Positions 39,102 through 51,400 of a DNA stretch of 64,000 nt are shown here, piece after piece. The notes under the pieces are model-generated. The model had not been told where the DNA came from, searched no databases, and saw only the letters and a program-made list of their open reading frames with translations. Numbering within the stretch: position 1 is the stretch's first letter; each line of letters opens with the position of its first letter. The DNA comes from Archivesica marissinica (Eukaryota; Mollusca; Bivalvia; Venerida; Vesicomyidae), in the NCBI GenBank assembly GCA_014843695.1, contig CM026404.1, forward strand, positions 58,639,931 to 58,703,930. Direction: 5' to 3'. Made by a program: the position numbers and the translations under genes.

Positions 39102-39307
39102 CTGGATAGAATCCACCCGTATGTCCGCATTGTAAGTACTATTTAAGTATTGGGCACCATACTGCATAATAGTGACACTCTTTGTTGAATAATAAACTGG
39201 TCGTCCATCTTGGGTGATGCATAAATCGCTGACGAATACTATATCTGATTCCACACAGACAACACTGTATTGGAACTGAATTCCGTTGCACTCGATTCGT
39301 GTTATTC
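39102..39307 (-). CDS. Possible extracellular-protein exon, perhaps of the NIDO gene
   Basis: On the - strand an acceptor (ttaggacag) opens a 68-codon frame in phase 1 and a donor (atccag|gtatcg) closes it in phase 0. It encodes ITRIECNGIQFQYSVVCV, then SDLCITQDGRPVYYS and GAQYLNSTYNADIRV. Phase 1 fits the end of the NIDO exon at 42262, which lies upstream on the same strand. Three cysteines suggest a secreted domain, but I do not recognise the fold. It could also be chance. Confidence 0.35.
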
Positions 39308-40076
39308 CTGTCCTAAGTTTGGGAAATTACTAGTGATGGTATCGGCCTGAACAAGTGTAGACGATTACTCGGAGAAAGATTCTGACTAACTAACGATTAA
39401 TCGGGTTTTTCGCCATTAAATACAAATGCTATTATACGTGGTTGTTAATGATAAACTTTACAATATGTACTGGAAATGCAAATAGAAGTGCTAATAACAC
39501 ACACACGTGACCAAAACAACCATCGAAAACGAAACAATTTCCCTGACCTATATATAGTATGTTTCAAATCAATCATAATACAATCAAACAAATAAGTAAA
39601 TAAAACAAAACAAAATAATTGAATTTCCCGCTCTTTTTTCCCCATCTCCAAACTTGACTCTTCTCTCTCCTATGCTCTTTATTATTTATTTATCAATCCG
39701 TGTCACAACTTCTGTTAATTAATTACATGTATACTCATATGTCATGTAAATGATCTGAGTTAATAAAGAATAATTGAATTGAAAAAAATTGAATTGAAAT
39801 AATTGATAATAGTTGATAAAAAGTCAACACCATTCTACAACATGTTGCAAACACCCACTCGATGGTTTGTGAGCAGATGTATCAATAAGTTGTATTGTTT
39901 TTAGACGGCCATTTTTTATTCGCGACAACGTCTTATTATTACACTCAATCTGGTTCCGATGTGTGTAAGTTGCAAACTACATTGTTTCAATGTTTGCAGG
40001 TACAAATCAGCTAAGACAAGGATTATTTCCTAATTAATATTTTCAATTAATACCAGTCCGACTCTCTCTCCCTCTC
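39308..40076. other. Unique intergenic or intronic DNA
   Basis: AT-rich, with simple A-rich tracts (gaattgaaa repeats at 39774-39800). Nothing else recognised. Confidence 0.4.
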
Positions 40077-40180
40077 TCTTTATCCGGGTACTCCTGTTTC
40101 CTCCCACATATACACTTTCACCCGCTCCAACGAACGTGATAACTATCAATTGCTAAAGCTTGTTTCACAATCGTTGTAAA
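40077..40180 (+). mobile_element. SINE-A 3' fragment
   Basis: tccgggtactcctgtttcc, cacccgctccaacgaac and ttgtttcacaatcgttg match the 3' half of SINE-A; the head is absent. Confidence 0.7.
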
Positions 40181-40550
40181 CATGATTTACCTGGCTTTGC
40201 TGTACATCTGATAGGTGTATAAACATGGGTGCATGTGTAGCCAGCTGGAAAATGTAATTATATATATATGATTAATAAACTAAATAAAAATATGATCAGA
40301 TAGTGTTCACATATCACTTGACACGATTTATCGAACGTGGATTACTACAAATGATATGCTAAGATGTGGTAATATGTAATTTAAAACACATTAGTAGAAA
40401 CGAAAATGTAATTAAATGTAACCGTGCGTGCGTCCGACTCTCCAATTATAAATATAGGATCTTGACTGATTGAATTTATTTAATGTCGCCACCGCATACA
40501 TGCATTTGGGCGACCGTTTATAGGATCTTACGAGTGTAAGATCCTATATA

Positions 40551-40845
40551 CAGACGGATCTGTAGTCCAGTGGTAACACGCTGGACTGGTAATCCAGGGA
40601 TCGCAGGTTCGATCCCCCGTCTGACCCTAATACAATTAACAGTCTTTCAGATGGGACGTTAAACCGAGGTCTCGTGTCGGTGCTTTACACCGTGCACGTA
40701 AAAGAACCAGAGGAGACTCTGGAATGGGTCTCTGTCTGTATCATGCACTACCCTCCAAAATCTAAAATGACTAATCTCTTCAGGAGGCGTCGCTCATATG
40801 GGCAACCGGTAGCGACGATAAATAAACGTAAAACACACACACACA
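40551..40845 (+). mobile_element. SINE-B, reference-quality copy
   Basis: The head folds as a tRNA: cagacgg pairs perfectly with ccgtctg as a 7-bp acceptor stem, the D-arm region is agtccagtggtaac, the anticodon arm is ctgga-ctggtaa-tccag, and the T arm is gcaggttcgatcccc. The central block has ttaaaccgaggtctcg and gtaaaagaaccagagg. The tail is gataaataaacgtaaa then (ac)n. Confidence 0.94.
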
Positions 40846-40907
40846 GATCCTTTATATCACATTACCACTGTAACAACAACAACAACAACAAATGTGTTGA
40901 CAGAATA

Positions 40908-41196
40908 CGTCTATTTGCCAGCATATTGTTGAGCCTTATTACACTAAGCTGCATCCGTACGCCATAGTAAATAGTCCCTGATAATCGAGCAACATTACGC
41001 AAATAATCGGCACACTAGTTTTAACCACTAGTGCATATTGAGCATTTTATTGATCTAAGCAGTTGGTTTTCAACAATTAAACATGGACACAAACAACATG
41101 TTTATTTCGAATGTGTATTTCAAGCTGTCAATGTCATGCCGCGACCAATCAGAATCCTTCCAGGCGTTATTAAACGTGTGGCCATATACGAATTTA
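40908..41196 (+). repeat. Dispersed repeat R1, copy 2
   Basis: Matches 18040-18322 in order: acgccatagtaaatagtc, cctgataatc, gcattttattgatctaag, catgccgcgaccaatcag, and ccttccaggcgttatt. About 20 bp of extra sequence is present in the middle. Confidence 0.68.
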
Positions 41197-41804
41197 TGAC
41201 ATTACTGTATTACACGGAGGTGGAGGCGAGGGTAAATAAGCTCAATCATCATCGTATTACACTGAAAACAAGCAAAGCTATGCAATATTAATAGTTATGT
41301 GGGTATGAAGATACACTCTATATGTGGGTATACCTAATATATATAGCGTCACATGGCTGGTTTGCCAACAGCTATAGTGAACTGACTGTAGACAATTGAA
41401 TGATATCGTAACAACTACAACAACCCCAAAAGGTCCCAATCAATACAGTCACAATATAGTTGCCAATATACTGACACCATAAAAATGGGCACTTTTATAT
41501 TGAGCGTTACCTTTTCGTTACAAATTTTAGAATTATGGAATTTACTATCATGAGTGAAGAAAATAATCCTTCACGCATTGCACTAATTTATATTCAAGCG
41601 CGTAGACGTCCACATTTGCCAATATTTATTTCCTTTAAGGATATCAATTTTATCTCTAAGGCAAGTGTACAGTTTCTTTTTGGTGTAAGTATAGTTTCTT
41701 TTTGGCGTAATTATACTTCAATACACTATATCACGTCGGCAGGGTCACTGTGGAGGTTAATCTATGTATAGACAACTAATGTACGTATCTGTTGTGTTAT
41801 ATAC

Positions 41805-41860
41805 TAGATGACATAGAAAACGCACACTTCGGATAAGTGTGTTTTTACATGAAACACAAT
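41805..41860 (-). mobile_element. Solo hairpin end of the 36-bp-array element
   Basis: Only the terminal unit and hairpin (41823-41841) are present, ending ctag then tatata on the - strand, with about 20 bp of flank. No tandem array is attached. It lies next to a SINE-D copy. Confidence 0.65.
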
Positions 41861-41872
41861 AACTATATGTTA

Positions 41873-42017
41873 TATGTTATATTTCGGGTTTTACGCCTGC
41901 ATCAGCACCATTTTGGGCTATATCGCCGGCGGGCAGTTTACCTAACAACACCTTTCCTGGGCAGGCTCCAGCGGTTTACCAGTACTTGGGTGCACCAACC
42001 TCCGTAAGAAACTGCCA
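41873..42017 (-). mobile_element. SINE-D, 5' half missing
   Basis: On the + strand: atatttcgggttttac, tatatcgccggcggg, cctttcctgggcagg and gcaccaacctccgtaag. The tRNA-like head is absent. Confidence 0.85.
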
Positions 42018-42261
42018 CATACGTGCCTGTTGTGCTTAGTGTTAGCTTAGTCAGCATAGTTTTAGTTTAATATCTTGACAAGACATGCATTGTTCCGTGT
42101 GCTTATATATGATCATCCTATACATCTAGAGAAAACATATTAGCTCCACTGTGGTACGTCGATACAACGTACAACGAACATCTACTGGTCTATCGCAAGA
42201 CTAAATTCACGTGTTTCAGTCGGTTTTTGTGTTTCATTGTGTCCGTTGTAATGATACTAAC

Positions 42262-42412
42262 CAGGATTCCAGGTGCTCTGGTCAATTCTGAAGACAAGCA
42301 CGCCAGGTGTTGCACACTGGGAGTTTGACTTTCTTGGCAAGAAGGTTACTCCGTTCGTGTTTGTGTTACAGACTAGGGAATAAGTGGTCGAGTCACCAGC
42401 ACTAGCACCGAC
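42262..42412 (-). CDS. NIDO gene exon, C-terminal part of the domain
   Basis: The acceptor is attccacag and the donor is aatcctg|gttagt. It encodes VGASAGDSTTYSLVC, GVTFLPRKSNSQCATPG and VLVFRIDQSTW. The last strand (G-x-L-V-F-R-I-D) is the usual end of NIDO domains. Ends in phase 1, typical where an EGF or similar module follows. Confidence 0.85.
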
Positions 42413-45400
42413 CTGTGGAATAACAATAGTTTTATCTAGAAATGGATTTTCCAGGTAAAGCATTTGTCTGTTTCGGAGGTTTAAAGTGGTACAAACAGTT
42501 TGGGTTATATGGCGAATCTCCGGCTATGATTTAACTTATATTAATCACGCTCGTTGGCGCGGATGAAAGCGTATATGTGGTCATTCGTGTGGGAGGAAAC
42601 CAGAGTACCCGGAGAAAACCCACCTGTCCGATCTGGCGACCACCGTACCATCTCACTTACTTCCGGGTGCATTGGTGAGAAGCGAAGCGCGCTAACTACT
42701 GCGCTAATCGGACAGCCTCCGATTGATTGAGGAAGACGCCGTATGACCCTTAAAACAGTAGTTCAGGCACGGACGGCGACGGACGCCGACGGACTCCCGG
42801 GCAGCATCAACGACATTCCGCATGCAAGCTCCATAGCTTCGTCACATGCAATTCCAGGTGAAACATATAGATTTTCAGTTAGCATTAGTCTTAGCATTTA
42901 TGGAAATAATAATACACTGATCGACTTTAAAAACGCACCCGTTCTGTCGGTATATTTTTGGCGTAAGGCCCGTTTTAAAAGCTAGCATGCTCGTACCGTA
43001 ACGTGTTTCGAAATAAATATTATAGAGACGTCAAGATTAGTAGTTAGTCTTAGTCTGTGCCAAATTTTATGAAATTCCACAAATTAAAAAAAGTGTGGTA
43101 ATATTGTATTGTGTATTGGTGGTGCGTTTTTAAAGTCGTTCAGTGTAAATATAACACATGTTCACCAGTCCAATATTTCAACTACATGTACATGAATAAT
43201 TATAGCCCAACGATCGTATCTATATATAATATACATATATACTAGAGCACATAGAAAACGCACACTTCGGATAAGTGTGATTTACATGAAAAACAATAAC
43301 ACATAGTTTAAAACATTTTGGAATATTTTTAGTTGTTCAGTTTGTGTTTTGTAATAAAGATGTGATATATCTTTGATGGAATCCTTCGTATTTCGTTTTC
43401 ATGTAATAATAATCATATAATGTAGGTGTGCGTTTTCTATGTCCTCTAGTATATAATGTAGGTGTGCGTTTTCTATGTCCTCTAGTATATAATGTAGGTG
43501 TGCGTTTTCTATGTGCTCTAGTATATAATGTAGGTGTGCGTTTTCTATGTCCTCTAGTATATAATGTAGGTGTGCGTTTTCTATGTCCTCTAGTATATAA
43601 TGTAGGTGTGCGTTTTCTATATCCTCTAGTATATAATGTAGGTGTGCGTTTTCATGTCCTCTAGTATATAATGTAGTGTGCGTTTTCTATGTCCTCTAGT
43701 ATATAATGTAGGTGTGCGTTTTCCATGTCCTCTAGTATATAATGTAGGTGTGCGTTTTCTATGTCCTCTAGTATATAATGTAGGTGTGCGTTTTCTATGT
43801 CCTCTAGTATATAATGTAGGTGTGCGTTTTCTATGTCCTCTAGTATATAATGTAGGTGTGCGTTTTCTATGTCCTCTAGTATATAATGTAGGTGTGCGTT
43901 TTCTATGTCCTCTAGTATATTATGTAGGTGTGCGTTTTCTATGTCCTCTAGTATATAATGTAGGTGTGCGTTTTCTATGTCCTCTAGTATATAATGTAGG
44001 TGTGCGTTTTCTATGTCCTCTAGTATATAATGTAGGTGTGCGTTTTCTATGTCCTCTAGTATATAATGTAGGTGTGCGTTTTCTATGTCCTCTAGTATAT
44101 AATGTAGGTGTGCGTTTTCTATGTCCTCTAGTATATAATGTAGGTGTGCGTTTTCTATGTCCTCTAGTATATAATGTAGGTGTGCGTTTTCTATGTCCTC
44201 TAGTATATAATGTAGGTGTGCGTTTTCTATGTCCTCTAGTATATAATGTAGGTGTGCGTTTTCTATGTCCTCTAGTATATAATGTAGGTGTGCGTTTTCT
44301 ATGTCCTCTAGTATATAATGTAGGTGTGCGTTTTCTATGTCCTCTAGTATATAATGTAGGTGTGCGTTTTCTATGTCCTCTAGTATATAATGTAGGTGTG
44401 CGTTTTCTATGTCCTCTAGTATATAATGTAGGTGTGCGTTTTCTATGTCCTCTAGTATATAATGTAGGTGTGCGTTTTCTATGTCCTCTAGTATATATGT
44501 AGGTGTGCGTTTTCTATGTCCTCTAGTATATAATGTAGGTGTGCGTTTTCTATGTCCTCTAGTATATAATGTAGGTGTGCGTTTTCTATGTCCTCTAGTA
44601 TATAATGTAGGTGTGCGTTTTCTATGTCCTCTAGTATATAATGTAGGTGTGCGTTTTCTATGTCCTCTAGTATATAATGTAGGTGTGCGTTTTCTATGTC
44701 CTCTAGTATATAATGTAGGTGTGCGTTTTCTATGTCCTCTAGTATATAATGTAGGTGTGCGTTTTCTATGTCCTCTAGTATATAATGTAGGTGTGCGTTT
44801 TCTATGTCCTCTAGTATATAATGTAGGTGTGCGTTTTCTATGTCCTCTAGTATATAATGTAGGTGTGCGTTTTCTATGTCCTCTAGTATATAATGTAGGT
44901 GTGCGTTTTCTATGTCCTCTAGTATATAATGTAGGTGTGCGTTTTCTATGTCCTCTAGTATATAATGTTGTGCGTTTTCTATGTCCTCTAGTATATAATG
45001 TAGGTGTGCGTTTTCTATGTCCTCTAGTATATAATGTAGGTGTGCGTTTTCTATGTCCTCTAGTATATAATGTAGGTGTGCGTTTTCTATGTCCTCTAGT
45101 ATATAATGTAGGTGTGCGTTTTCTATGTCCTCTAGTATATAATGTAGGTGTGCGTTTTCTATGTCCTCTAGTATATAATGTAGGTGTGCGTTTTCTATGT
45201 CCTCTAGTATATAATGTAGGTGTGCGTTTTCTATGTCCTCTAGTATATAATGTAGGTGTGCGTTTTCTATGTCCTCTAGTATATAATGTAGGTGTGCGTT
45301 TTCTATGTCCTCTAGTATATAATGTAGGTGTGCGTTTTCTATGTCCTCTAGTATATAATGTAGGTGTGCGTTTTCTATGTCCTCTAGTATATAATGTAGG

Positions 45401-48400
45401 TGTGCGTTTTCTATGTCCTCTAGTATATAATGTAGGTGTGCGTTTTCTATGTCCTCTAGTATATAATGTAGGTGTGCGTTTTCTATGTCCTCTAGTATAT
45501 AATGTAGGTGTGCGTTTTCTATGTCCTCTAGTATATAATGTAGGTGTGCGTTTTCTATGTCCTCTAGTATATAATGTAGGTGTGCGTTTTCTATGTCCTC
45601 TAGTATATAATGTAGGTGTGCGTTTTCTATGTCCTCTAGTATATAATGTAGGTGTGCGTTTTCTATGTCCTCTAGTATATAATGTAGGTGTGCGTTTTCT
45701 ATGTCCTCTAGTATATAATGTAGGTGTGCGTTTTCTATGTCCTCTAGTATATAATGTAGGTGTGCGTTTTCTATGTCCTCTAGTATATAATGTAGGTGTG
45801 CGTTTTCTATGTCCTCTAGTATATAATGTAGGTGTGCGTTTTCTATGTCCTCTAGTATATAATGTAGGTGTGCGTTTTCTATGTCCTCTAGTATATAATG
45901 TAGGTGTGCGTTTTCTATGTCCTCTAGTATATAATGTAGGTGTGCGTTTTCTATGTCCTCTAGTATATAATGTAGGTGTGCGTTTTCTATGTCCTCTAGT
46001 ATATAATGTAGGTGTGCGTTTTCTATGTCCTCTAGTATATAATGTAGGTGTGCGTTTTCTATGTCCTCTAGTATATAATGTAGGTGTGCGTTTTCTATGT
46101 CCTCTAGTATATAATGTAGGTGTGCGTTTTCTATGTCCTCTAGTATATAATGTAGGTGTGCGTTTTCTATGTCCTCTAGTATATAATGTAGGTGTGCGTT
46201 TTCTATGTCCTCTAGTATATAATGTAGGTGTGCGTTTTCTATGTCCTCTAGTATATAATGTAGGTGTGCGTTTTCTATGTCCTCTAGTATATAATGTAGG
46301 TGTGCGTTTTCTATGTCCTCTAGTATATAATGTAGGTGTGCGTTTTCTATGTCCTCTAGTATATAATGTAGGTGTGCGTTTTCTATGTCCTCTAGTATAT
46401 AATGTAGGTGTGCGTTTTCTATGTCCTCTAGTATATAATGTAGGTGTGCGTTTTCTATGTCCTCTAGTATATAATGTAGGTGTGCGTTTTCTATGTCCTC
46501 TAGTATATAATGTAGGTGTGCGTTTTCTATGTCCTCTAGTATATAATGTAGGTGTGCGTTTTCTATGTCCTCTAGTATATAATGTAGGTGTGCGTTTTCT
46601 ATGTCCTCTAGTATATAATGTAGGTGTGCGTTTTCTATGTCCTCTAGTATATAATGTAGGTGTGCGTTTTCTATGTCCTCTAGTATATAATGTAGGTGTG
46701 CGTTTTCTATGTCCTCTAGTATATAATGTAGGTGTGCGTTTTCTATGTCCTCTAGTATATAATGTAGGTGTGCGTTTTCTATGTCCTCTAGTATATAATG
46801 TAGGTGTGCGTTTTCTATGTCCTCTAGTATATAATGTAGGTGTGCGTTTTCTATGTCCTCTAGTATATAATGTAGGTGTGCGTTTTCTATGTCCTCTAGT
46901 ATATAATGTAGGTGTGCGTTTTCTATGTCCTCTAGTATATAATGTAGGTGTGCGTTTTCTATGTCCTCTAGTATATAATGTAGGTGTGCGTTTTCTATGT
47001 CCTCTAGTATATAATGTAGGTGTGCGTTTTCTATGTCCTCTAGTATATAATGTAGGTGTGCGTTTTCTATGTCCTCTAGTATATAATGTAGGTGTGCGTT
47101 TTCTATGTCCTCTAGTATATAATGTAGGTGTGCGTTTTCTATGTCCTCTAGTATATAATGTAGGTGTGCGTTTTCTATGTCCTCTAGTATATAATGTAGG
47201 TGTGCGTTTTCTATGTCCTCTAGTATATAATGTAGGTGTGCGTTTTCTATGTCCTCTAGTATATAATGTAGGTGTGCGTTTTCTATGTCCTCTAGTATAT
47301 AATGTAGGTGTGCGTTTTCTATGTCCTCTAGTATATAATGTAGGTGTGCGTTTTCTATGTCCTCTAGTATATAATGTAGGTGTGCGTTTTCTATGTCCTC
47401 TAGTATATAATGTAGGTGTGCGTTTTCTATGTCCTCTAGTATATAATGTAGGTGTGCGTTTTCTATGTCCTCTAGTATATAATGTAGGTGTGCGTTTTCT
47501 ATGTCCTCTAGTATATAATGTAGGTGTGCGTTTTCTATGTCCTCTAGTATATAATGTAGGTGTGCGTTTTCTATGTCCTCTAGTATATAATGTAGGTGTG
47601 CGTTTTCTATGTCCTCTAGTATATAATGTAGGTGTGCGTTTTCTATGTCCTCTAGTATATAATGTAGGTGTGCGTTTTCTATGTCCTCTAGTATATAATG
47701 TAGGTGTGCGTTTTCTATGTCCTCTAGTATATAATGTAGGTGTGCGTTTTCTATGTCCTCTAGTATATAATGTAGGTGTGCGTTTTCTATGTCCTCTAGT
47801 ATATAATGTAGGTGTGCGTTTTCTATGTCCTCTAGTATATAATGTAGGTGTGCGTTTTCTATGTCCTCTAGTATATAATGTAGGTGTGCGTTTTCTATGT
47901 CCTCTAGTATATAATGTAGGTGTGCGTTTTCTATGTCCTCTAGTATATAATGTAGGTGTGCGTTTTCTATGTCCTCTAGTATATAATGTAGGTGTGCGTT
48001 TTCTATGTCCTCTAGTATATAATGTAGGTGTGCGTTTTCTATGTCCTCTAGTATATAATGTAGGTGTGCGTTTTCTATGTCCTCTAGTATATAATGTAGG
48101 TGTGCGTTTTCTATGTCCTCTAGTATATAATGTAGGTGTGCGTTTTCTATGTCCTCTAGTATATAATGTAGGTGTGCGTTTTCTATGTCCTCTAGTATAT
48201 AATGTAGGTGTGCGTTTTCTATGTCCTCTAGTATATAATGTAGGTGTGCGTTTTCTATGTCCTCTAGTATATAATGTACGTGTGCGTTTTCTATGTCCTC
48301 TAGTATACAACAATTAATATTCACCGAAGGGTTGATACATTACATTAGTGTGTACATATTTATTTTAGCTTGAGTGCGAAACAAGTGTTTGCACTATTAG

Positions 48401-51400
48401 CTAAACCCCTCTCGATATATCATTCTTATTTCTTTCTTCCGAATACAATAATAATTGTTTTAAAGCAATTTACTAACTGGACTTTTAATACTCTCACTTG
48501 ATTTAGATAACAAAGATTGTGAAACAAGTTTTAATAACTTCATTAATCAATCACGTTGGCGCAGATGGAATGGCGTATGTGGTCATTCGTGTGGGAGGAA
48601 CCCGGGGTACCCGGAGAAAACCACGTGACCGATATGGCGGCCACCGTACTATCTCACTTTCTTCCCTGTCCGAGAATCAAACCCAAGTTGCATTGTTGAG
48701 AATCTAACCTCACTGGACAGTCAAATTGGACTTCAGAAACGAGGTTCACGAATATGTGGGACATACTTAGTGGTTACGGTGTCAACCTACGGCCCAGGAG
48801 GCCGACGGTCCGAACCTCGTCTGGGGTTCATTCTAATATTGTTTTTTTGTTGAGTAGCCGGCTAGTTAAATAATTGTCAGCCTGGTACCTGGCATGCAGT
48901 ACCGTACTAGGATTGAGGAAGGAATGCTGTTTATAAGAGGGGTCTCATGCGTCAGAAATGGCTGGCTCTTTCAATAGGGGCGACACTTTATTATATATTT
49001 TGGTCAGACTCGGAATCCCTGTGGTTGATTTAGTTGAAAAGATGTATTTATACTTAATTCTAGGTGCTCTGTTTCAAAAGTTAACTTTTCAAAATGGGAC
49101 CGGCAGCCATTTTGGATTTGGCCCCCTAGCAAAAAATGCCGGCATTTTTACCAGGGGCTGGGTTTCTTAATTTACTATAAAAGGTCCATATAAGTCAAAT
49201 CAATCGTCACAGACGGATATGTAGTCCAGTGGTAACACGCTGGACTGGTAATCCAGGGATCGCAGGTTCGATCCCCCGTCTGACCCTAATAAAATTAACA
49301 GTCTTTCAGATGGGACGTTAAACCGAGGTCTCGTGTCGGTGCTTTACACCGTGCATGTAAAAGAACCAGAGGAGTCTCTGGAATGGGTCTCTGTATGTAT
49401 CATTGCACTATCCTCCAAAATCTATAATAACTAATCTCTTCAGGAGGCGTCGCTCATATGGGCAACCGGTAGCGACGATAAATAAACGTAAAACACACAC
49501 AGATCAATCGTCAAAATATGTTAGCCGGAGAATGGTCCGCTCTATTTGATATAGATTATGTTTGCCTGCTCTACTTGTTCATACCAATAGAACATAAGAA
49601 AATGATTACTTGTACTGGGTATGCTTGTATCTCTTCATAGAGAAAGATTGCATACGTCTTCTCATACCCATCACTTGCAAGTGCTAATTGAAATGTATTG
49701 TTCTGCAAATAAAGAAAACAGCTAATTGTTAATAGAGTTGACGTAATGTTGATTATGTGTGTATAACTAATTTCACTAACTAATAAATATAATAAAATTA
49801 TCACGCTTGTTGTTTTTTCATTTAGCTTATACAGATTTATTTTAGCTCGATTGCGAAACAAGTTATTTCAACTTATATTAATCACTCTCGAGACCTCATT
49901 CCTGATGGAATCCATCGCCACGAGGGAGAGAAGAGACGGCAACGTGGAATTTAAATGCCTTGCCTAAGGGCACAATCGTAACGGCTCCAGCGGTGCTCGA
50001 ACACATATACGTAACACAGGACACATAGCACATATACATAATTGACAACATGACCTATGCTGTGCCAATGTCCCCTTATGTTGTTTTTCACTTCATTAAC
50101 CGCCCTTTAATGCATGTATTGAAAGTCCAAGGGAAATAATCCAGCAAGTATTGTCCTGTTACACCGAACACATATACATAATTGACCACCTCACCTATAC
50201 TCTGTCCATGTCCCGTTATACATTATATTAATATCTTACTAACTCGTGCCCCGTAATCTACTACACACATGTTATAGAATAATGCAATGCTTCGTCGCAT
50301 TATATTAATATCTTACTAACTCGTGCCCCGTAATCTACTACACAAATGTTATAGAATAATGCGATGCTTCGTCGCATTATATTAATATCTTACTAACCCG
50401 TGCCCCGTAATCTACTACACAAATGTTATAGAATAATGCAATGCTTCGTCGCATTATATTAATATCTTACTAACCCGTGCCCCGTAATCTACTACACAAA
50501 TGTTATAGAATAATGCGATGCTTCGTTGCATTCGCCATCACCATGTTGGTGCATCATGTTATACATATTGTATAGTTAGATAACTTCTACAAATAAATAT
50601 ATATATAGTTTTAAACTTTATTTATTTTACAACGATTGCGAAGCAAGTTCTAGCAACTTATATTAATCACTCTCGTTGGCAAGGATGGAAGCGTATATGT
50701 GGTTATTCGTGTGGGAGGAAACCGGAGTACCCGGCGAAAACCCACCTGTCCGATCTGGCGACCTCCGTACCATCTCACATACTTCCCGGTCCGAGGATCG
50801 AACCCGGGTTGCATTGGTGAGAAGCGAGCGCGCTAACCACTACGCTAATCGGACAGCCGATATATATATATATATATATATATAGCTTGGATATATTGTT
50901 TTCAGTGTCCTGCGGATCCGAAAGGACCCACGACATAAATAGTAGCAGTGGCCAGACTGCTACGACTGAGCAGGCCATGACAAGGCAGGCCGTAGGAAAC
51001 CCAGAATAGTGGTCGTGAAAGCACGTAACCTGTGAACAAGTAACTTATGCAATGTTAGCATAACTATATATGGCAGTGGCCAGGCTGCTACGACTGAGCA
51101 GGCCATGACAAGGCAGGCCGTAGGAAACCCAGAATAGTGGTCGTGAAAGCACGTAACCTGTGAACAAGTAACTACAGTCAAACCTGTGTTAGTGGTCACC
51201 CCCATTAAGCAGCCAACCTGTATTAGGCAGCCAGTTGCCAGATTCCCAATTTGTTCATTTGTTATACATTTGACCTCTATTAAACAGCCACCTGTGCTAA
51301 GCAGCCACTTTCTGTGATTCCCTTGGCTGGCTGTTTAAGACAGGTTTGACAGTAATGCAATGTTAGCATAACTATATGCCATGCTTTAGAATGATACCAC

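Noticed and set aside
40551..40625. Genuine tRNA-Thr gene
   Set aside because: It folds well but is the head of SINE-B, as the same body and tail follow it in many copies.
42719..42800. Possible SINE-F fragment on the - strand
   Set aside because: Only scattered matches (cgtccgtgcctgaa and cttcctc) in a GC-rich stretch; not enough order to support it.
43661..48324. Open frames of 1278 and 1550 codons on both strands
   Set aside because: They consist only of a 12-residue repeat from the 36-bp minisatellite, overlap each other on opposite strands and have no start context, domain or splice evidence.
50676..50885. Recurring frame ..FVWEETGVPGEN.. (also 17804)
   Set aside because: Translation of SINE-A on the reverse strand.
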